Origin: SAR324 cluster bacterium JCVI-SC AAA005
Lineage (GTDB): Bacteria > SAR324 > NAC60-12
Length of the DNA: 64,000 nucleotides
Direction of reading: 5' to 3'
Assembly: GCA_000224765.2 (NCBI GenBank)
Contig: AGAU01000038.1
Coordinates: 1 to 64,000 of the forward strand
The notes beneath the pieces were generated by a model. It made no database searches, was not told the origin of the DNA, and saw nothing but the letters and a program-made list of their open reading frames with translations. Shown here one piece after another: positions 1 to 8,675 of the stretch; position 1 is the first letter of the stretch, and each line of letters starts with the position of its first letter. Both the position numbers and the translations under genes were made by a program.

Positions 1-867
1 TCTTTCAGCTGCAGATCCTTTTAGAGCCTTTAATCGCACCTCTTCAATTTCAGCTGCCTCCATAGCTTTTCTTTCGTGAATAATTTTTAGTCTCTCTATC
101 TCCATTGCTTTTTGTGCATCTAACTGCTCTCTTTCAAGCTTAGCCGCTAATTGAACTTCTCTTTCTTTAGCAATTCTCATTTTTTCTTGAGCAATTTTCA
201 TTCTCTCAACTGCAATTTCTTTTTTAGCACCAGCTCTGGCCATCTCAAATACTTTTTGAGCTCTACTCTTTTGGAAAATTCGTGATTTTTCAGCTTCAGC
301 TTTATCAAAAACTTCAATTTTTTCTCTGGTTTCAGCTGCTTGTGTTGTTATAACCTGCGCTTTGGCCCCAATAATCGAACGAGGCTCTACCTCCATACTA
401 AGCTCTGGTTCTAATTGCAATTGGACACTAGACTCAAATTCAACTTTGATCTCTGGCAAATATGAGTCTATTTCTTTAGGCAAAAGATTTTCTGGAGATT
501 TAAGAGCTTCGTCAGGCATTTCAGGAACCACTGAGAGCGAAGTAGAGGGAAGCAAAGCTGATGCCTCAGTTAGCGTAGTAGCAGATGTCACTGACGTTGG
601 TGCAATGGTAGTAACAGAGGTTAGTTCTGGAAGAGGTATTTGAGGGGTAGGTCGCTTGGGATATGTAAGAGAAGCTGGGTGTTCCGAAATGATTTCTTTT
701 AGTGCAATGATCGTAACTCTTGGCTTCAGTTCTGCCTTTGAATTATCCAGTGCTAGACCTTGAAAAATTGCGACGTGCACAATCGAGGAGAACCCCATTG
801 CAGCAAACCATACTGCTTTGCCCTTTTTCGTATGTACAATTAATGAAGGAAAGGACTGCGCACTCAA
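1..867 (-). CDS. tonB: TonB/TolA-like energy-transducing protein (partial)
   Basis: This 289-codon open frame runs off the left edge of the window, so the C-terminal receptor-binding domain is not visible. It starts at a TTG that overlaps the stop of the preceding exbD gene (TTGA), which implies translational coupling. A short hydrophobic stretch at residues 18-38 contains Ser27-x3-His31, the spacing of the TonB motif that contacts ExbB-ExbD. A Pro/Thr/Ser-rich linker follows (about 57-110). From about 165 onward the protein is a Lys/Glu/Ala-rich, Met-punctuated helix, more like TolA than the usual Pro-rich TonB linker. It should couple the proton-motive force to the haem receptor at 4751-6814. 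Inference: TonB, because the operon is exbB-exbD-exbD; TolA is the alternative. Confidence 0.75.
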   Translation of the reverse strand, partial: MSAQSFPSLIVHTKKGKAVWFAAMGFSSIVHVAIFQGLALDNSKAELKPRVTIIALKEIISEHPASLTYPKRPTPQIPLPELTSVTTIAPTSVTSATTLTEASALLPSTSLSVVPEMPDEALKSPENLLPKEIDSYLPEIKVEFESSVQLQLEPELSMEVEPRSIIGAKAQVITTQAAETREKIEVFDKAEAEKSRIFQKSRAQKVFEMARAGAKKEIAVERMKIAQEKMRIAKEREVQLAAKLEREQLDAQKAMEIERLKIIHERKAMEAAEIEEVRLKALKGSAAER

Positions 868-1278
868 GGTTCCTTTATAGTAAGCAACTGTAATGAAGTT
901 GCGCCTGCCTCATTGAAGAACTCCATAGCTCGCAGCAGCTGCTCAGTATTTGCATTAACGCCTGCCTTTAAAATCACCCAAGGTTCTGTCGAACTTTCAG
1001 TGAAGTGTATCTTCAGGTGCCGGGTGAGTTCTGATCCTGTAAAGGCTTTCTGTTCAATTGCAAACTCACCTTGAGCATTCATCAACACCGTAATTTTTTC
1101 AGACTTCAAGGGAGCAACAGTAACAATCGGCACCTTCACTGAAAAGAGCTCGGAAGCCCGAAAAGTCCCGGCGATCATAAAAAAAAATCAGTAGCAAAAA
1201 GACGATGTTAATTAGCGGTAAGATGTTTTCCTGCTCTGATATTTCGGGGGTGGAAGACAAACGAATGCGCTGTTTCAT
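864..1278 (-). CDS. exbD: Second ExbD-like protein, frameshifted at a 9-base homopolymer
   Basis: Read without correction, only a 104-residue C-terminal part (ATG at 1178) is open. The upstream frame, however, starts at an ATG at 1278 overlapping the stop of the first exbD (ATGA). It encodes an ExbD-type N-terminus ending in the membrane segment PLINIVFLLLIFF, and the two frames meet exactly at a run of nine A (T on the coding strand) at 1179-1187. With eight bases the product would be a continuous ExbD of about 137 residues, beside a first ExbD of 138. ExbD is the periplasm-facing proton-channel partner of ExbB. Whether this is a sequencing error, a real mutation, or transcriptional or ribosomal slippage cannot be told from the sequence. 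Confidence 0.75.
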
Positions 1279-1691
1279 GGAGAACCCGACCGTATTGGCT
1301 GTTTCACTAAGACAAGATTTGGTCCCACAATTTGCTGCAGTTGTTTCAGATGAATCACAAAATCTTGTAGCGGGAGCAATCGTGCGGTCTCGACCAACAC
1401 TAGATGTTGCGGGTTGCGATGTATTCGATTTTGCAAGGCTTGTAGCAGGGTGGGAAGGAGTACGTCTTTACCATCAAGCAGCAACGAGCCCGACTCTTTC
1501 AACCTCACTTTGCTGGTTTCTAGATTATGAGCTGAAGTTTGCTCACTATTCGTGGAAACCGACAGATTTAACGTATTCCATTGCGTAAAACTCGATGAAA
1601 GCAGAAAGAACACCAGCAGAATGAACACGACATCAATTAGCGGTGTCAGACTAAAAACTAGGCGGCGAGAATGTGTCTTACGAAGTTGCAT
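1275..1691 (-). CDS. exbD: ExbD/TolR family biopolymer transport protein
   Basis: This 138-residue protein has the ExbD layout: a short basic cytoplasmic N-terminus, one membrane helix that begins with the conserved LTPLIDVVFILLVFFLL segment carrying the proton-pathway Asp, and a periplasmic domain. It sits 33 bp after exbB and overlaps the next exbD gene by four bases (ATGA). It acts in the inner membrane as part of the ExbB-ExbD motor that energises TonB. Two consecutive exbD genes are known in some TonB loci, where the two proteins may form heteromeric motors. The start ATG has no strong Shine-Dalgarno sequence. Confidence 0.9.
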   Translation of the reverse strand: MQLRKTHSRRLVFSLTPLIDVVFILLVFFLLSSSFTQWNTLNLSVSTNSEQTSAHNLETSKVRLKESGSLLLDGKDVLLPTLLQALQNRIHRNPQHLVLVETARLLPLQDFVIHLKQLQQIVGPNLVLVKQPIRSGSP

Positions 1692-1724
1692 TATAGCTGT
1701 TTAGAAAAACTACTTCTTTTGCGG

Positions 1725-2399
1725 TCAGCGCACTACCTGAAGGGAATCACCTTCAGAACGATACAGAGAGTAAGTAAATGTTTGTGTCAAGACATCTTCG
1801 GCAAGTTGTTGAAAGCTATCAGTGCAGCCTCTGAACCAGTTAAACATCAGAGTTGCTGGAATCGCAACGATCAAACCTGCAGCAGTCGTCAATAATGCTT
1901 CCCAAATCCCTCCTGAAAGAACCTTCGGATCTACTACAGCACCCCCTTGTTGTAGTTGCTGAAACGCTGTAATCATTCCAATTACAGTTCCTAACAAGCC
2001 TAATAAGGGGCTGATCAAAGCAATCACTTCCAAAGTTTGGAGTTGACGGCGTAATTGCGCCAGGTGAAAATTCGCAATTCGCTCAGCTTCTTCGCGTAGC
2101 AGTTCTTCCTCTGCATTTTGTTGTCGTAATCCCAGGACTGTTTGAAGAACCATCGACAGCGGGCTTTTTGAACTTACAAGTCTTTGCTGGGCATATTCTA
2201 TGTTGTCTTGACGCATTGCTTCAAGAGCATCTGCAATGACTGCTGCGCTACTAGAACTGAAAAGCTTTGCTTTGGAAAACTGTAAAAGCTTTACGATGGA
2301 AATGGTGAAAGCCACTACGGACAAAACAACTAAAATCAGGATAATGGGACCTCCAATTCGTAGAAGCTCCCAGAAAGGTTCAATGTTCAGTTCCCACAC
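1725..2399 (-). CDS. exbB: ExbB/TolQ/MotA family proton-channel protein
   Basis: The protein has 224 residues and three membrane helices. The first is near residues 15-38. The second and third form the MotA/TolQ/ExbB core: ISPLLGLLGTVIGMITAFQ at about 128-146, and a helix around TTAAGLIVAIPATLMFNWF. The start is a GTG at 2399, 27 bp after the HmuS stop, so haem handling and TonB energisation look co-transcribed. ExbB forms the pentameric inner-membrane ring around the ExbD helices and harvests the proton-motive force. The Thr/Ala-rich third helix, the Gly-rich second helix and the operon context make this assignment firm. Confidence 0.92.
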   Translation of the reverse strand: MWELNIEPFWELLRIGGPIILILVVLSVVAFTISIVKLLQFSKAKLFSSSSAAVIADALEAMRQDNIEYAQQRLVSSKSPLSMVLQTVLGLRQQNAEEELLREEAERIANFHLAQLRRQLQTLEVIALISPLLGLLGTVIGMITAFQQLQQGGAVVDPKVLSGGIWEALLTTAAGLIVAIPATLMFNWFRGCTDSFQQLAEDVLTQTFTYSLYRSEGDSLQVVR

Positions 2400-2426
2400 G
2401 TTACAGATCTTTCTTCATTAGAAAGT

Positions 2427-3458
2427 TCAAGCATACTTTTTCGGGAGTTGCGCTATGCCTTTGCGCCATGCCTCAAGCTCAGGCTCACCAGGTTTACGTT
2501 TGCCAAAAAACATCGAAGTGTTCTGTTCTGAGACATTGAAAGTTTCAAGCGAAGTGACAACTCCATCGACAGTGGGTTTTAGTACGACCCAACAATAAGC
2601 CACTGGATCTTCACGGAAATGTAGCTTGAAATTAGAATTAATCACTTTGAGGTACGGGTCTTTAACAACCAAGCGACTAATCAAGCCTGTATGGATTTGA
2701 ATCACGCCCGAACTACCTACAAATAGCATAATCTCAGTTTCATTTTCTTGAACAATTTCGAGTAGTTGTCGCACTGACGTAGAAGAAACTTGGTAGGCGC
2801 GTTCTGTCCCAGCAAGTCGTAAAGCTTGTTGACGCGTTACCCCAAATTTACGCTGTAATTTGATAAAGTCGTGCGTATCCCGAAGCGCATCCCATTCCTT
2901 TTGGAATAGCCAAAGGTTAATTTTACTATCTGGTATTGGGAGTGTTAATTTTTCTGGTGATAGAACTGATTGGACAGGAATTTGATTTTTACTCAGAAAA
3001 CGCTCTGTCAATTTTTCGAAGGCGTTGCTGTCACTTTCAGTGGTTAGATAAACCTTATGAACTGCTGTGCCGTTGCCGTTGAAGAACTGAAAACTCGGCA
3101 TTTCTCGGTATTGTGATTCCATTTCCACTGCAAAACCAAATTGCCAATGCTTTAAAAATAGTCGTAAATCGATGTGACGGCCGAGTACCAATCCCATCTT
3201 GCCAAAAATTGAAACATTTTCGTACTCGCCAGTTTTCTCGTGGATAACCTCAGCATTGCGAGTCAGAGCTTTGACTTTACCAAGTCTGGGCAACTCTTGA
3301 ATCAGCTCACCCCAATTTGCTTCCAAGCGCCTGACACCACAGCCACATTTGGTTACTAAGAGTTCGACTTCGCTTATACCAAGCAATTTGGCGGCATCCC
3401 TGGTGCTCAATTTTGGTTGATCCTGTTTGAGATATGCCCACTGATCTTGAATATTCAC
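2427..3458 (-). CDS. hmuS: HmuS/HemS/ChuS family haem-handling protein
   Basis: This 343-residue cytoplasmic protein has the two-repeat architecture of the HemS/ChuS/HmuS family. The N-terminal half holds the segment HIDLRLFLKHWQFGFAVE, and a second related half begins near residue 185 with LFQKEWDALRDTHDF. Family members bind haem and either deliver it or open the porphyrin ring to release iron. A GTG at 3458 gives the family-typical N-terminus (MNIQDQWAYLKQDQPKLSTRDAA). No clear ribosome binding site precedes it, but a strong palindrome lies just upstream (3471-3493). The gene lies between the haem receptor and exbB, and its product would receive the haem imported by HmuTUV. Confidence 0.87.
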   Translation of the reverse strand: MNIQDQWAYLKQDQPKLSTRDAAKLLGISEVELLVTKCGCGVRRLEANWGELIQELPRLGKVKALTRNAEVIHEKTGEYENVSIFGKMGLVLGRHIDLRLFLKHWQFGFAVEMESQYREMPSFQFFNGNGTAVHKVYLTTESDSNAFEKLTERFLSKNQIPVQSVLSPEKLTLPIPDSKINLWLFQKEWDALRDTHDFIKLQRKFGVTRQQALRLAGTERAYQVSSTSVRQLLEIVQENETEIMLFVGSSGVIQIHTGLISRLVVKDPYLKVINSNFKLHFREDPVAYCWVVLKPTVDGVVTSLETFNVSEQNTSMFFGKRKPGEPELEAWRKGIAQLPKKYA

Positions 3459-3470
3459 TTTTTGTTTAGT

Positions 3471-3493
3471 TTTAGATCCTGATAGGATCTAAA
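3471..3493. promoter_or_regulatory. Perfect 9-bp inverted repeat in the hmuS leader
   Basis: TTTAGATCC and GGATCTAAA face each other across a 5-base spacer (TGATA). The repeat ends 13 bp before the hmuS start codon. No T-run follows on either strand, so a terminator is unlikely. An operator or a translation-modulating RNA hairpin is more plausible. Its outer TTAG/CTAA bases recall the DtxR-type boxes elsewhere in the window, but the spacing (13 rather than 6) differs. Confidence 0.5.
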
Positions 3494-3583
3494 CATATTA
3501 AGATTTTTTAAAAGAAATAGGTTTTTGCCTGAAGATAGCAGGGGTGTGGTAATCAACCCAAAATATACTGTTTATCCGATTGA

Positions 3584-4675
3584 TTAACCTCCAAATCCCT
3601 GAGGTACAGTGTACTTATCGGAGCTGCGTGGAATGTCAAAGCGCCCCCGAATCCAAATAGCAGCGTTCTCACTGCAATCTGATGCCCCATGCTGACCTGA
3701 GTTATATAGTGGATTGTAACCATATTTACATAGATTCGCTGCAAAATGACCCTGGACTCGCTCACCCACAACTCCATATTTGGTGAAAATGATGCTGCCA
3801 CCATCAAGATCGCTAGTACTGGAGCGAACATAACCAGTCCCATTATCATAGTAACTATTACCAGCGGAGCTTAATTCTGATTCGACTGTTGTGGTACCTA
3901 AAGTTCGTAAGTTCAACTCTCCATCATAAGGTGAGGGCTTAAGGGAAATACGGGTAGTATTATCATAAGTCTCAAAATAAGCCTGAAGCAAAGATTGGTT
4001 ATCGCTACTAATTTTTACAGTTTCATTAGAACCGATCTGGTAGCAAATTGCAGAAGTGTTTCCTGTTGGTTCAACAGAACAGACTGGATCAGCAACCCTA
4101 ACTTCAAATGCACCAATAAGTTGGATCATATTGTTTACGCAATCAACTACATGAGTAACTATATCGTATTTGCAAAGCTTAATATCGAAATATCCTCCCA
4201 TTCGACCACCAGGTTTGCTACTGTAGTTTGTGAAGGTAATATTGCCCCCATCCTCTGTACTTGAAGCTGTTTACGTGTAATATTCTCCTCCATTTGTTTG
4301 ATACGTGCTACTGCTCATTCCAACATGATGAGTCTTCACGGTACCAGTTCCATTTGCCATTGATTGTAAAGAGATCTTAGCATTGCCATCTAGCTCAAGA
4401 TTTATCTTCGTCAAGCCTGTAGAGTCGACGTGTCCACTTACTTTTCCGCTGTATGCAGAAGCGTTTAGTTGTTGATCGGAATTATCACCAATTCGGTAGC
4501 AAAGAGCGGAAGAATGATTGTCGGGAGAAACTGTACAAACGTTTGTTGGATCACTCGCAATCTGACTTAATTCTGTGTTATCGTCACTGCTATTGCGATC
4601 AGAGCAAGATACCATTAGTTGACTGAAGAATAGAATAAATACGAAACGATATATTGAAATTTTGGTAAAGCGCAT
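3584..4675 (-). pseudogene. Two-repeat secreted lipoprotein broken by one in-frame TAA
   Basis: An N-terminal ORF (4271-4675) begins with a signal peptide and lipobox (SQLMVSC). It ends at TAA 4273-4271 and is continued in the same frame by 3584-4270, which stays open to its own stop. The two halves are tandem copies of one domain. Both contain V-C-x-V-x-P, a second Cys in ALCYRIG or AICYQIG, a D-G-G-x-I-x-F-T strand and an LCKY motif followed by another Cys. The premature stop aligns with an Arg codon of repeat two. Intact, it would be an outer-membrane or surface lipoprotein of about 363 residues. Its place between haem receptor and hmuS suggests a haem-related role, but the family is not recognised. 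Readthrough or sequencing error cannot be excluded. Confidence 0.72.
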
Positions 4676-4750
4676 TTCAAAACCCTCGGTATAGATTAAA
4701 AAACACCAAGCTTAAAGCTTAAGAGTATACCCATTTGGATGACAGCTTGG

Positions 4751-6814
4751 TCAGTATTGATAAGTAAGGCTCGCTTTCAGATTGCGTCCTGCTTCATCAA
4801 GTTGAGAAAGATGTTTGCGGTAGCGATTATCGGCAATATTATCGATACCAAATTTTAACTCGAATCCTTCTAACAAATACCTTGGTATTTTCCAGCTACC
4901 CGATAGATCGTGGACAACATAACCAGATGTTTTTTCCACACTGCTGTCAAAAGGTATTTTTTCTTGTTTGCTGACTAACAAAGTTCTCCAAGTCCCTATA
5001 AAATTGTTATTCGGTATCGAGCCTTTCAATTTAAGTAACCATTTATCTGCAGGCATATTAACTAATGGCTGACCGCTAGTTTTGTTGTGGCCGCGTATTT
5101 GAGAGTGGGATATATCAATTTTCAAATGCTGACGCTGAACCCCAAACTCAGCTTCAAAACCTGTTACTAATCCCTGTTGTACGTTCAGATTCTCAAAATA
5201 CAAACAGTCACCCTGATTCGTACAATTTATATCAGAGACTATTTCGTTATGTTTGACTGGGTAAATTGAAGTATCTATAAAGTCTTCAAGTCGATTGTGG
5301 AAGTAGGTAGCATTAAAGTGAAAGTCTGTGAGCGAACCACCAGAATTTTCTTTCTCGATCTGTACACCAATTTCACGGTTCGTAGAAATTTCAGGTTTAA
5401 GATTAGGGTTAGGCACAAATATTCCCTCGGGATTTCCTCCGTAATGAATCCCTGATATATAAAGTTCTTGTATGCTAGGAACGCGAAATCCTTTGCTATA
5501 TGAGATATAGCTACGAAGCCATGGTTTAAATTGATAAGAGGTAGTAAATTTTGGTGAGAGTTGATCCTGACTTCGGCTAGAACCAGATTCTTTAGCTTTT
5601 GTCACGAAACGATCGAAGCGTAAACCAGGAATCAGTTCCCACTTCTTCTGCCAGGTCAATTCATCTTGTAGAAAAATACCAATTACCTGAACAGCCGCAT
5701 TTGGATATGTCCTAAGGTTTTCCCCATTGCGAGAACTAGTTTGCTCATCCTGGTACCATTCAAACCCATAAGTCAGTAAATTTGCAGCTTCGGCTAGTTT
5801 CCAACTTGACTGGTTTTGAATATTAAGTCCATTTGTCACTAGGCTTATCTTATCCTTGCGTTGATCGATTTGACGTTTCTCGTAAAGAGCAATTTCAGTA
5901 TGATAATATACGGTATTTAAGTTAAATAAGTTACTGTCAATATCTTCAAATTGGTGACTTAAACGTACGGTGTTTCGTTCTGTAGTACGGTCAGCAATAG
6001 ATAATTCACTTGGGTCATCAGCTTGGGTGTTTACTGGAGTCTCTTGCGTTTGCTTATAACTCTCGAACGAGATTCGGTAAGTATGGTCCCAGGTAGGAGT
6101 CCACATCAGCTTGATTAATGCGCCCTGAATACCATCACCAGAATTCGCTAGGGTATTACCACCTCCTTGCCTAACGTCGTCAGCTTTCCGGCTTGTAGCG
6201 TAGAGCAAATAATCTAGATCTTCAGTAGCAAAGCCATAAACTGAAGTACTTAGCAATCGCTCTTGGTTCGCATCCTGGTAGCCGAGCTTTAGGCGAAATC
6301 CATGGTTTTGGTCAGGTCGCAGAAAATCTACTGGATCTTTTGTCGTTGCTGCTATCACTCCACCAATTGCGTCACTTCCATACAGTGCCGAAGCGGGCCC
6401 ACGCACAATATCGACTTGCTTGAGTAACTCAGGATCAAGAAAAACTGAGCCTTTGTGACCAGATTGGAAGTTTTGGCGAGTATCATCAATTGTCACAAGC
6501 ACCCTACGTCCTGAAAGGCCCCTGATCATCGGTTTCTCACTTACTCTTCGGGGTCCGCCAGTAGACTCAACGTTTGGCAAGCTTCTCAAAAGATCATCAA
6601 GACTCTGCGGTTGAGCACTTTCAATTTCCACGAGATTGATGACGCTAACTGAAGCAGAAACCTCTTTCACGGGTCGCTCAGAGCGGGTAGCGGTTACAGT
6701 GATTTTTTCTAATTCCAATGGCAGGTTTTGTAATGTGAGGTTGTCACCCTGCGCAAATACTTTTGGAACCAGAAATATCAGGAAGACCACTGTCGAAAAC
6801 CGAGACTTTTGCAA
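4751..6814 (-). CDS. hmuR: TonB-dependent haem/haemoglobin receptor
   Basis: This is a 687-residue outer-membrane receptor. It has a signal peptide (about 1-21), a TonB-box-like segment LEKITVTATR near residue 35, a plug domain (about 50-160, with VDIVRGPASALYGSDAIGGVI) and a C-terminal beta-barrel ending in an aromatic residue. The barrel carries GFRVPSIQELY and, about 25 residues on, NPNLKPE, the FRAP/NPNL signature of haem receptors. It should import haem across the outer membrane with energy from TonB-ExbBD. The start is TTG at 6814; no better in-frame start or clear ribosome binding site is visible. A DtxR-type palindrome lies 31-44 bp upstream of the start, so iron repression is likely. 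Confidence 0.9.
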   Translation of the reverse strand: MQKSRFSTVVFLIFLVPKVFAQGDNLTLQNLPLELEKITVTATRSERPVKEVSASVSVINLVEIESAQPQSLDDLLRSLPNVESTGGPRRVSEKPMIRGLSGRRVLVTIDDTRQNFQSGHKGSVFLDPELLKQVDIVRGPASALYGSDAIGGVIAATTKDPVDFLRPDQNHGFRLKLGYQDANQERLLSTSVYGFATEDLDYLLYATSRKADDVRQGGGNTLANSGDGIQGALIKLMWTPTWDHTYRISFESYKQTQETPVNTQADDPSELSIADRTTERNTVRLSHQFEDIDSNLFNLNTVYYHTEIALYEKRQIDQRKDKISLVTNGLNIQNQSSWKLAEAANLLTYGFEWYQDEQTSSRNGENLRTYPNAAVQVIGIFLQDELTWQKKWELIPGLRFDRFVTKAKESGSSRSQDQLSPKFTTSYQFKPWLRSYISYSKGFRVPSIQELYISGIHYGGNPEGIFVPNPNLKPEISTNREIGVQIEKENSGGSLTDFHFNATYFHNRLEDFIDTSIYPVKHNEIVSDINCTNQGDCLYFENLNVQQGLVTGFEAEFGVQRQHLKIDISHSQIRGHNKTSGQPLVNMPADKWLLKLKGSIPNNNFIGTWRTLLVSKQEKIPFDSSVEKTSGYVVHDLSGSWKIPRYLLEGFELKFGIDNIADNRYRKHLSQLDEAGRNLKASLTYQY

Positions 6815-6844
6815 ATTAATGTTATTGTAAAATTATTTATATTA

Positions 6845-6858
6845 TTAGTTTACACTAA
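6845..6858. promoter_or_regulatory. DtxR-type operator upstream of the haem receptor
   Basis: TTAG-TTTACA-CTAA, within a 16-bp palindrome-like ATTAG...CTAAT, lies 31 bp upstream of the receptor start. It matches the TTAG-N6-CTAA spacing found within the DtxR/IdeR consensus and recurs at 9632, 12102 and 21006. The surrounding AT-rich sequence could contain the promoter, in which case a bound repressor would block it. Confidence 0.68.
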
Positions 6859-6904
6859 TTTTTGGTGCCTATAGTCTGATTTGAGACTGATTCTTATTTG
6901 TTCT

Positions 6905-7681
6905 CTAGGCAACTGCGGAAGCAACCGGCATGATATGCAACCTTCCTTGAGAATTTTGCCAGATATCAAAGTCTACACCGTAGATCTCGCGCAATGGCTC
7001 TCGTTGAAAAACTTCGTTTGGCTGACCTTGCAAGACAAGTCTCCCTTCAGAGAGCAGCACCACCCGATCGGCATATTGAGCCACTAAGTTGAGATCGTGC
7101 ATTACGGCGATGATTGTCTTTTGTTCATTTACCAAAGACCGACATAATTCCAGCAGTTCCAATTGATAGTAAGGATCCAGGTGGTTTGTCGGTTCATCAA
7201 GTAAAAGCAATTCAGGTTCTTGGCTTAACACTCTTGCCATGTCTACACGAGTACTCTCACCACCGGACAGAGTTAGATAAACTCGCTCAGCGAGGTGGCT
7301 ACTTTGCAATCTCTGGAGTTGTTGTTGGGCGAACAAGACGTCATGAGACGATTCTTTACGACCTTGCAAATAAGGATGACGTCCCAGAAGCACGATCTGA
7401 AGCGCCCTAAATGGAAACGCCATATCACGTTTTTGAGCTAGATAAGCTCGGACTTTTGCTAACTCCGTAGGATCATAGTCTCTCAGGTTGCGATGTTTTA
7501 GCCGGATAAAACCTTCTGTGGGGACGAGTTCATTAGAGATCATCCGCAACAGAGTACTCTTGCCTGCTCCATTTGGTCCGACAATGCAGAGGAATTGTCC
7601 TGCTGGTACTGCAAGACTTATATTACGGACCAGCCACTTTAGTGATTGCGCTTGATAGCTGACTTTTTTTATCTCAAGCAT
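6905..7681 (-). CDS. hmuV: Haem ABC transporter ATP-binding protein
   Basis: This 258-residue ABC ATPase of the FepC/HmuV family has Walker A GPNGAGKST near residue 35, the signature LSGGE near 140 and Walker B LLLLDEPTNHLD near 162. It powers haem import across the inner membrane through HmuU. Its start overlaps the hmuU end by eight bases, which indicates a translationally coupled hmuTUV operon. The stop lies about 90 bp upstream of the receptor start, and the box at 6845 falls in that gap, so the receptor probably also has its own promoter. Confidence 0.92.
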   Translation of the reverse strand: MLEIKKVSYQAQSLKWLVRNISLAVPAGQFLCIVGPNGAGKSTLLRMISNELVPTEGFIRLKHRNLRDYDPTELAKVRAYLAQKRDMAFPFRALQIVLLGRHPYLQGRKESSHDVLFAQQQLQRLQSSHLAERVYLTLSGGESTRVDMARVLSQEPELLLLDEPTNHLDPYYQLELLELCRSLVNEQKTIIAVMHDLNLVAQYADRVVLLSEGRLVLQGQPNEVFQREPLREIYGVDFDIWQNSQGRLHIMPVASAVA

Positions 7682-8675
7682 GGCTCAGCTCCCGCTTGAA
7701 GCGCCAGAGCAACCATAAGAATAAAGGCGTCCCCATCAGCGCAGTGATTGTTCCAACCGGCATTTCTGCAGGAGAAACTATTGTGCGCGCCAACAGATCA
7801 GCAGCAATCAACAGCAATGCCCCTCCCAAGGCAGAGCCCGGAAGTACCAAGCGATGATCTGGGCTTCCCATTAATCTTATCAGGTGTGGCACCACCAATC
7901 CTATGAAACCAATACCGCCAGAGACCGAGACCGCTGCACCAACAGCCAATGCGCTGCCAAGAATCACACGCTTTTTAATGATTTCGGTTGAGACTCCCAA
8001 ATGGTAGGCCTCAGACTCACCTAGACTAAGTGCATTTAGGGCTGGAGCCAATTGGGCCAAAAGTCCAGCACCTACCAGCATAAAAGGGATGGCAATGCCA
8101 ATCATCTCCCAGGTACCGCCGGTCAAACTTCCAAGTAACCAGAATGTCAAGCTTCGCAGTTGTTGATCATCAGCTAGAAACGTCATAATACCGATACCCG
8201 CGCCAGCAAGACTGTTTACAGCGATACCTGCCAGCAGTAAGGTTATAGTCGAGATTGTACCTTCGGTTTTGGCCAGCAACCACAGGCACCATGTCACCCC
8301 ACCTCCCATTAAAAAAGCTGCAAACGGAATCCCCCATAATCCCAGAAGTGCTGTGCCACCGAGTACAATCCACAATGCTGCGCCGAGACCGGCTCCTGCG
8401 CTGATCCCAATCAAGCCCGGATCTGCGAGAGGATTACGAAACAAGCCTTGCAGTGTAGCGCCTGTTAGACCTAAAACTGCCCCAACCAAACCAGCCATTA
8501 CCACTCGTGGAAAGCGGATGTGCAACAGTACAGCAAAGCCTTCGGACTGATTCCAAAGGATTTGGGGCAGCTGCCATGGGTCGATGCGGTACGCGCCAGT
8601 TGTTGCCGAAATTAATGCGATGCCAACCAACCCCAGTCCCAGCAGACTCAACAGAGAAGTCTCACGTTCCTTCAC
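7674..8675 (-). CDS. hmuU: Haem ABC transporter permease (FecCD/BtuC family)
   Basis: The protein has 333 residues and about nine to ten hydrophobic helices. FecCD/BtuC hallmarks are present: RFPRVVMAGLVGAVLGLTGATLQGLFRNPLADP-type sequence near residues 54-86, and GGIGFIGLVVPHLIRL near 253-268. It forms the membrane channel for haem delivered by HmuT. It overlaps hmuT by four bases (ATGA) and hmuV by eight. The family also covers siderophore and cobalamin permeases. The haem assignment rests on the neighbouring haem receptor and hmuS. Confidence 0.92.
   Translation of the reverse strand: MKERETSLLSLLGLGLVGIALISATTGAYRIDPWQLPQILWNQSEGFAVLLHIRFPRVVMAGLVGAVLGLTGATLQGLFRNPLADPGLIGISAGAGLGAALWIVLGGTALLGLWGIPFAAFLMGGGVTWCLWLLAKTEGTISTITLLLAGIAVNSLAGAGIGIMTFLADDQQLRSLTFWLLGSLTGGTWEMIGIAIPFMLVGAGLLAQLAPALNALSLGESEAYHLGVSTEIIKKRVILGSALAVGAAVSVSGGIGFIGLVVPHLIRLMGSPDHRLVLPGSALGGALLLIAADLLARTIVSPAEMPVGTITALMGTPLFLWLLWRFKRELSHA

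Noticed and set aside
362..643. 93-codon plus-strand ORF
   Set aside because: It is antisense to the Pro/Ser/Thr-rich linker of the TonB-like gene; low-complexity coding sequence produces such shadows.
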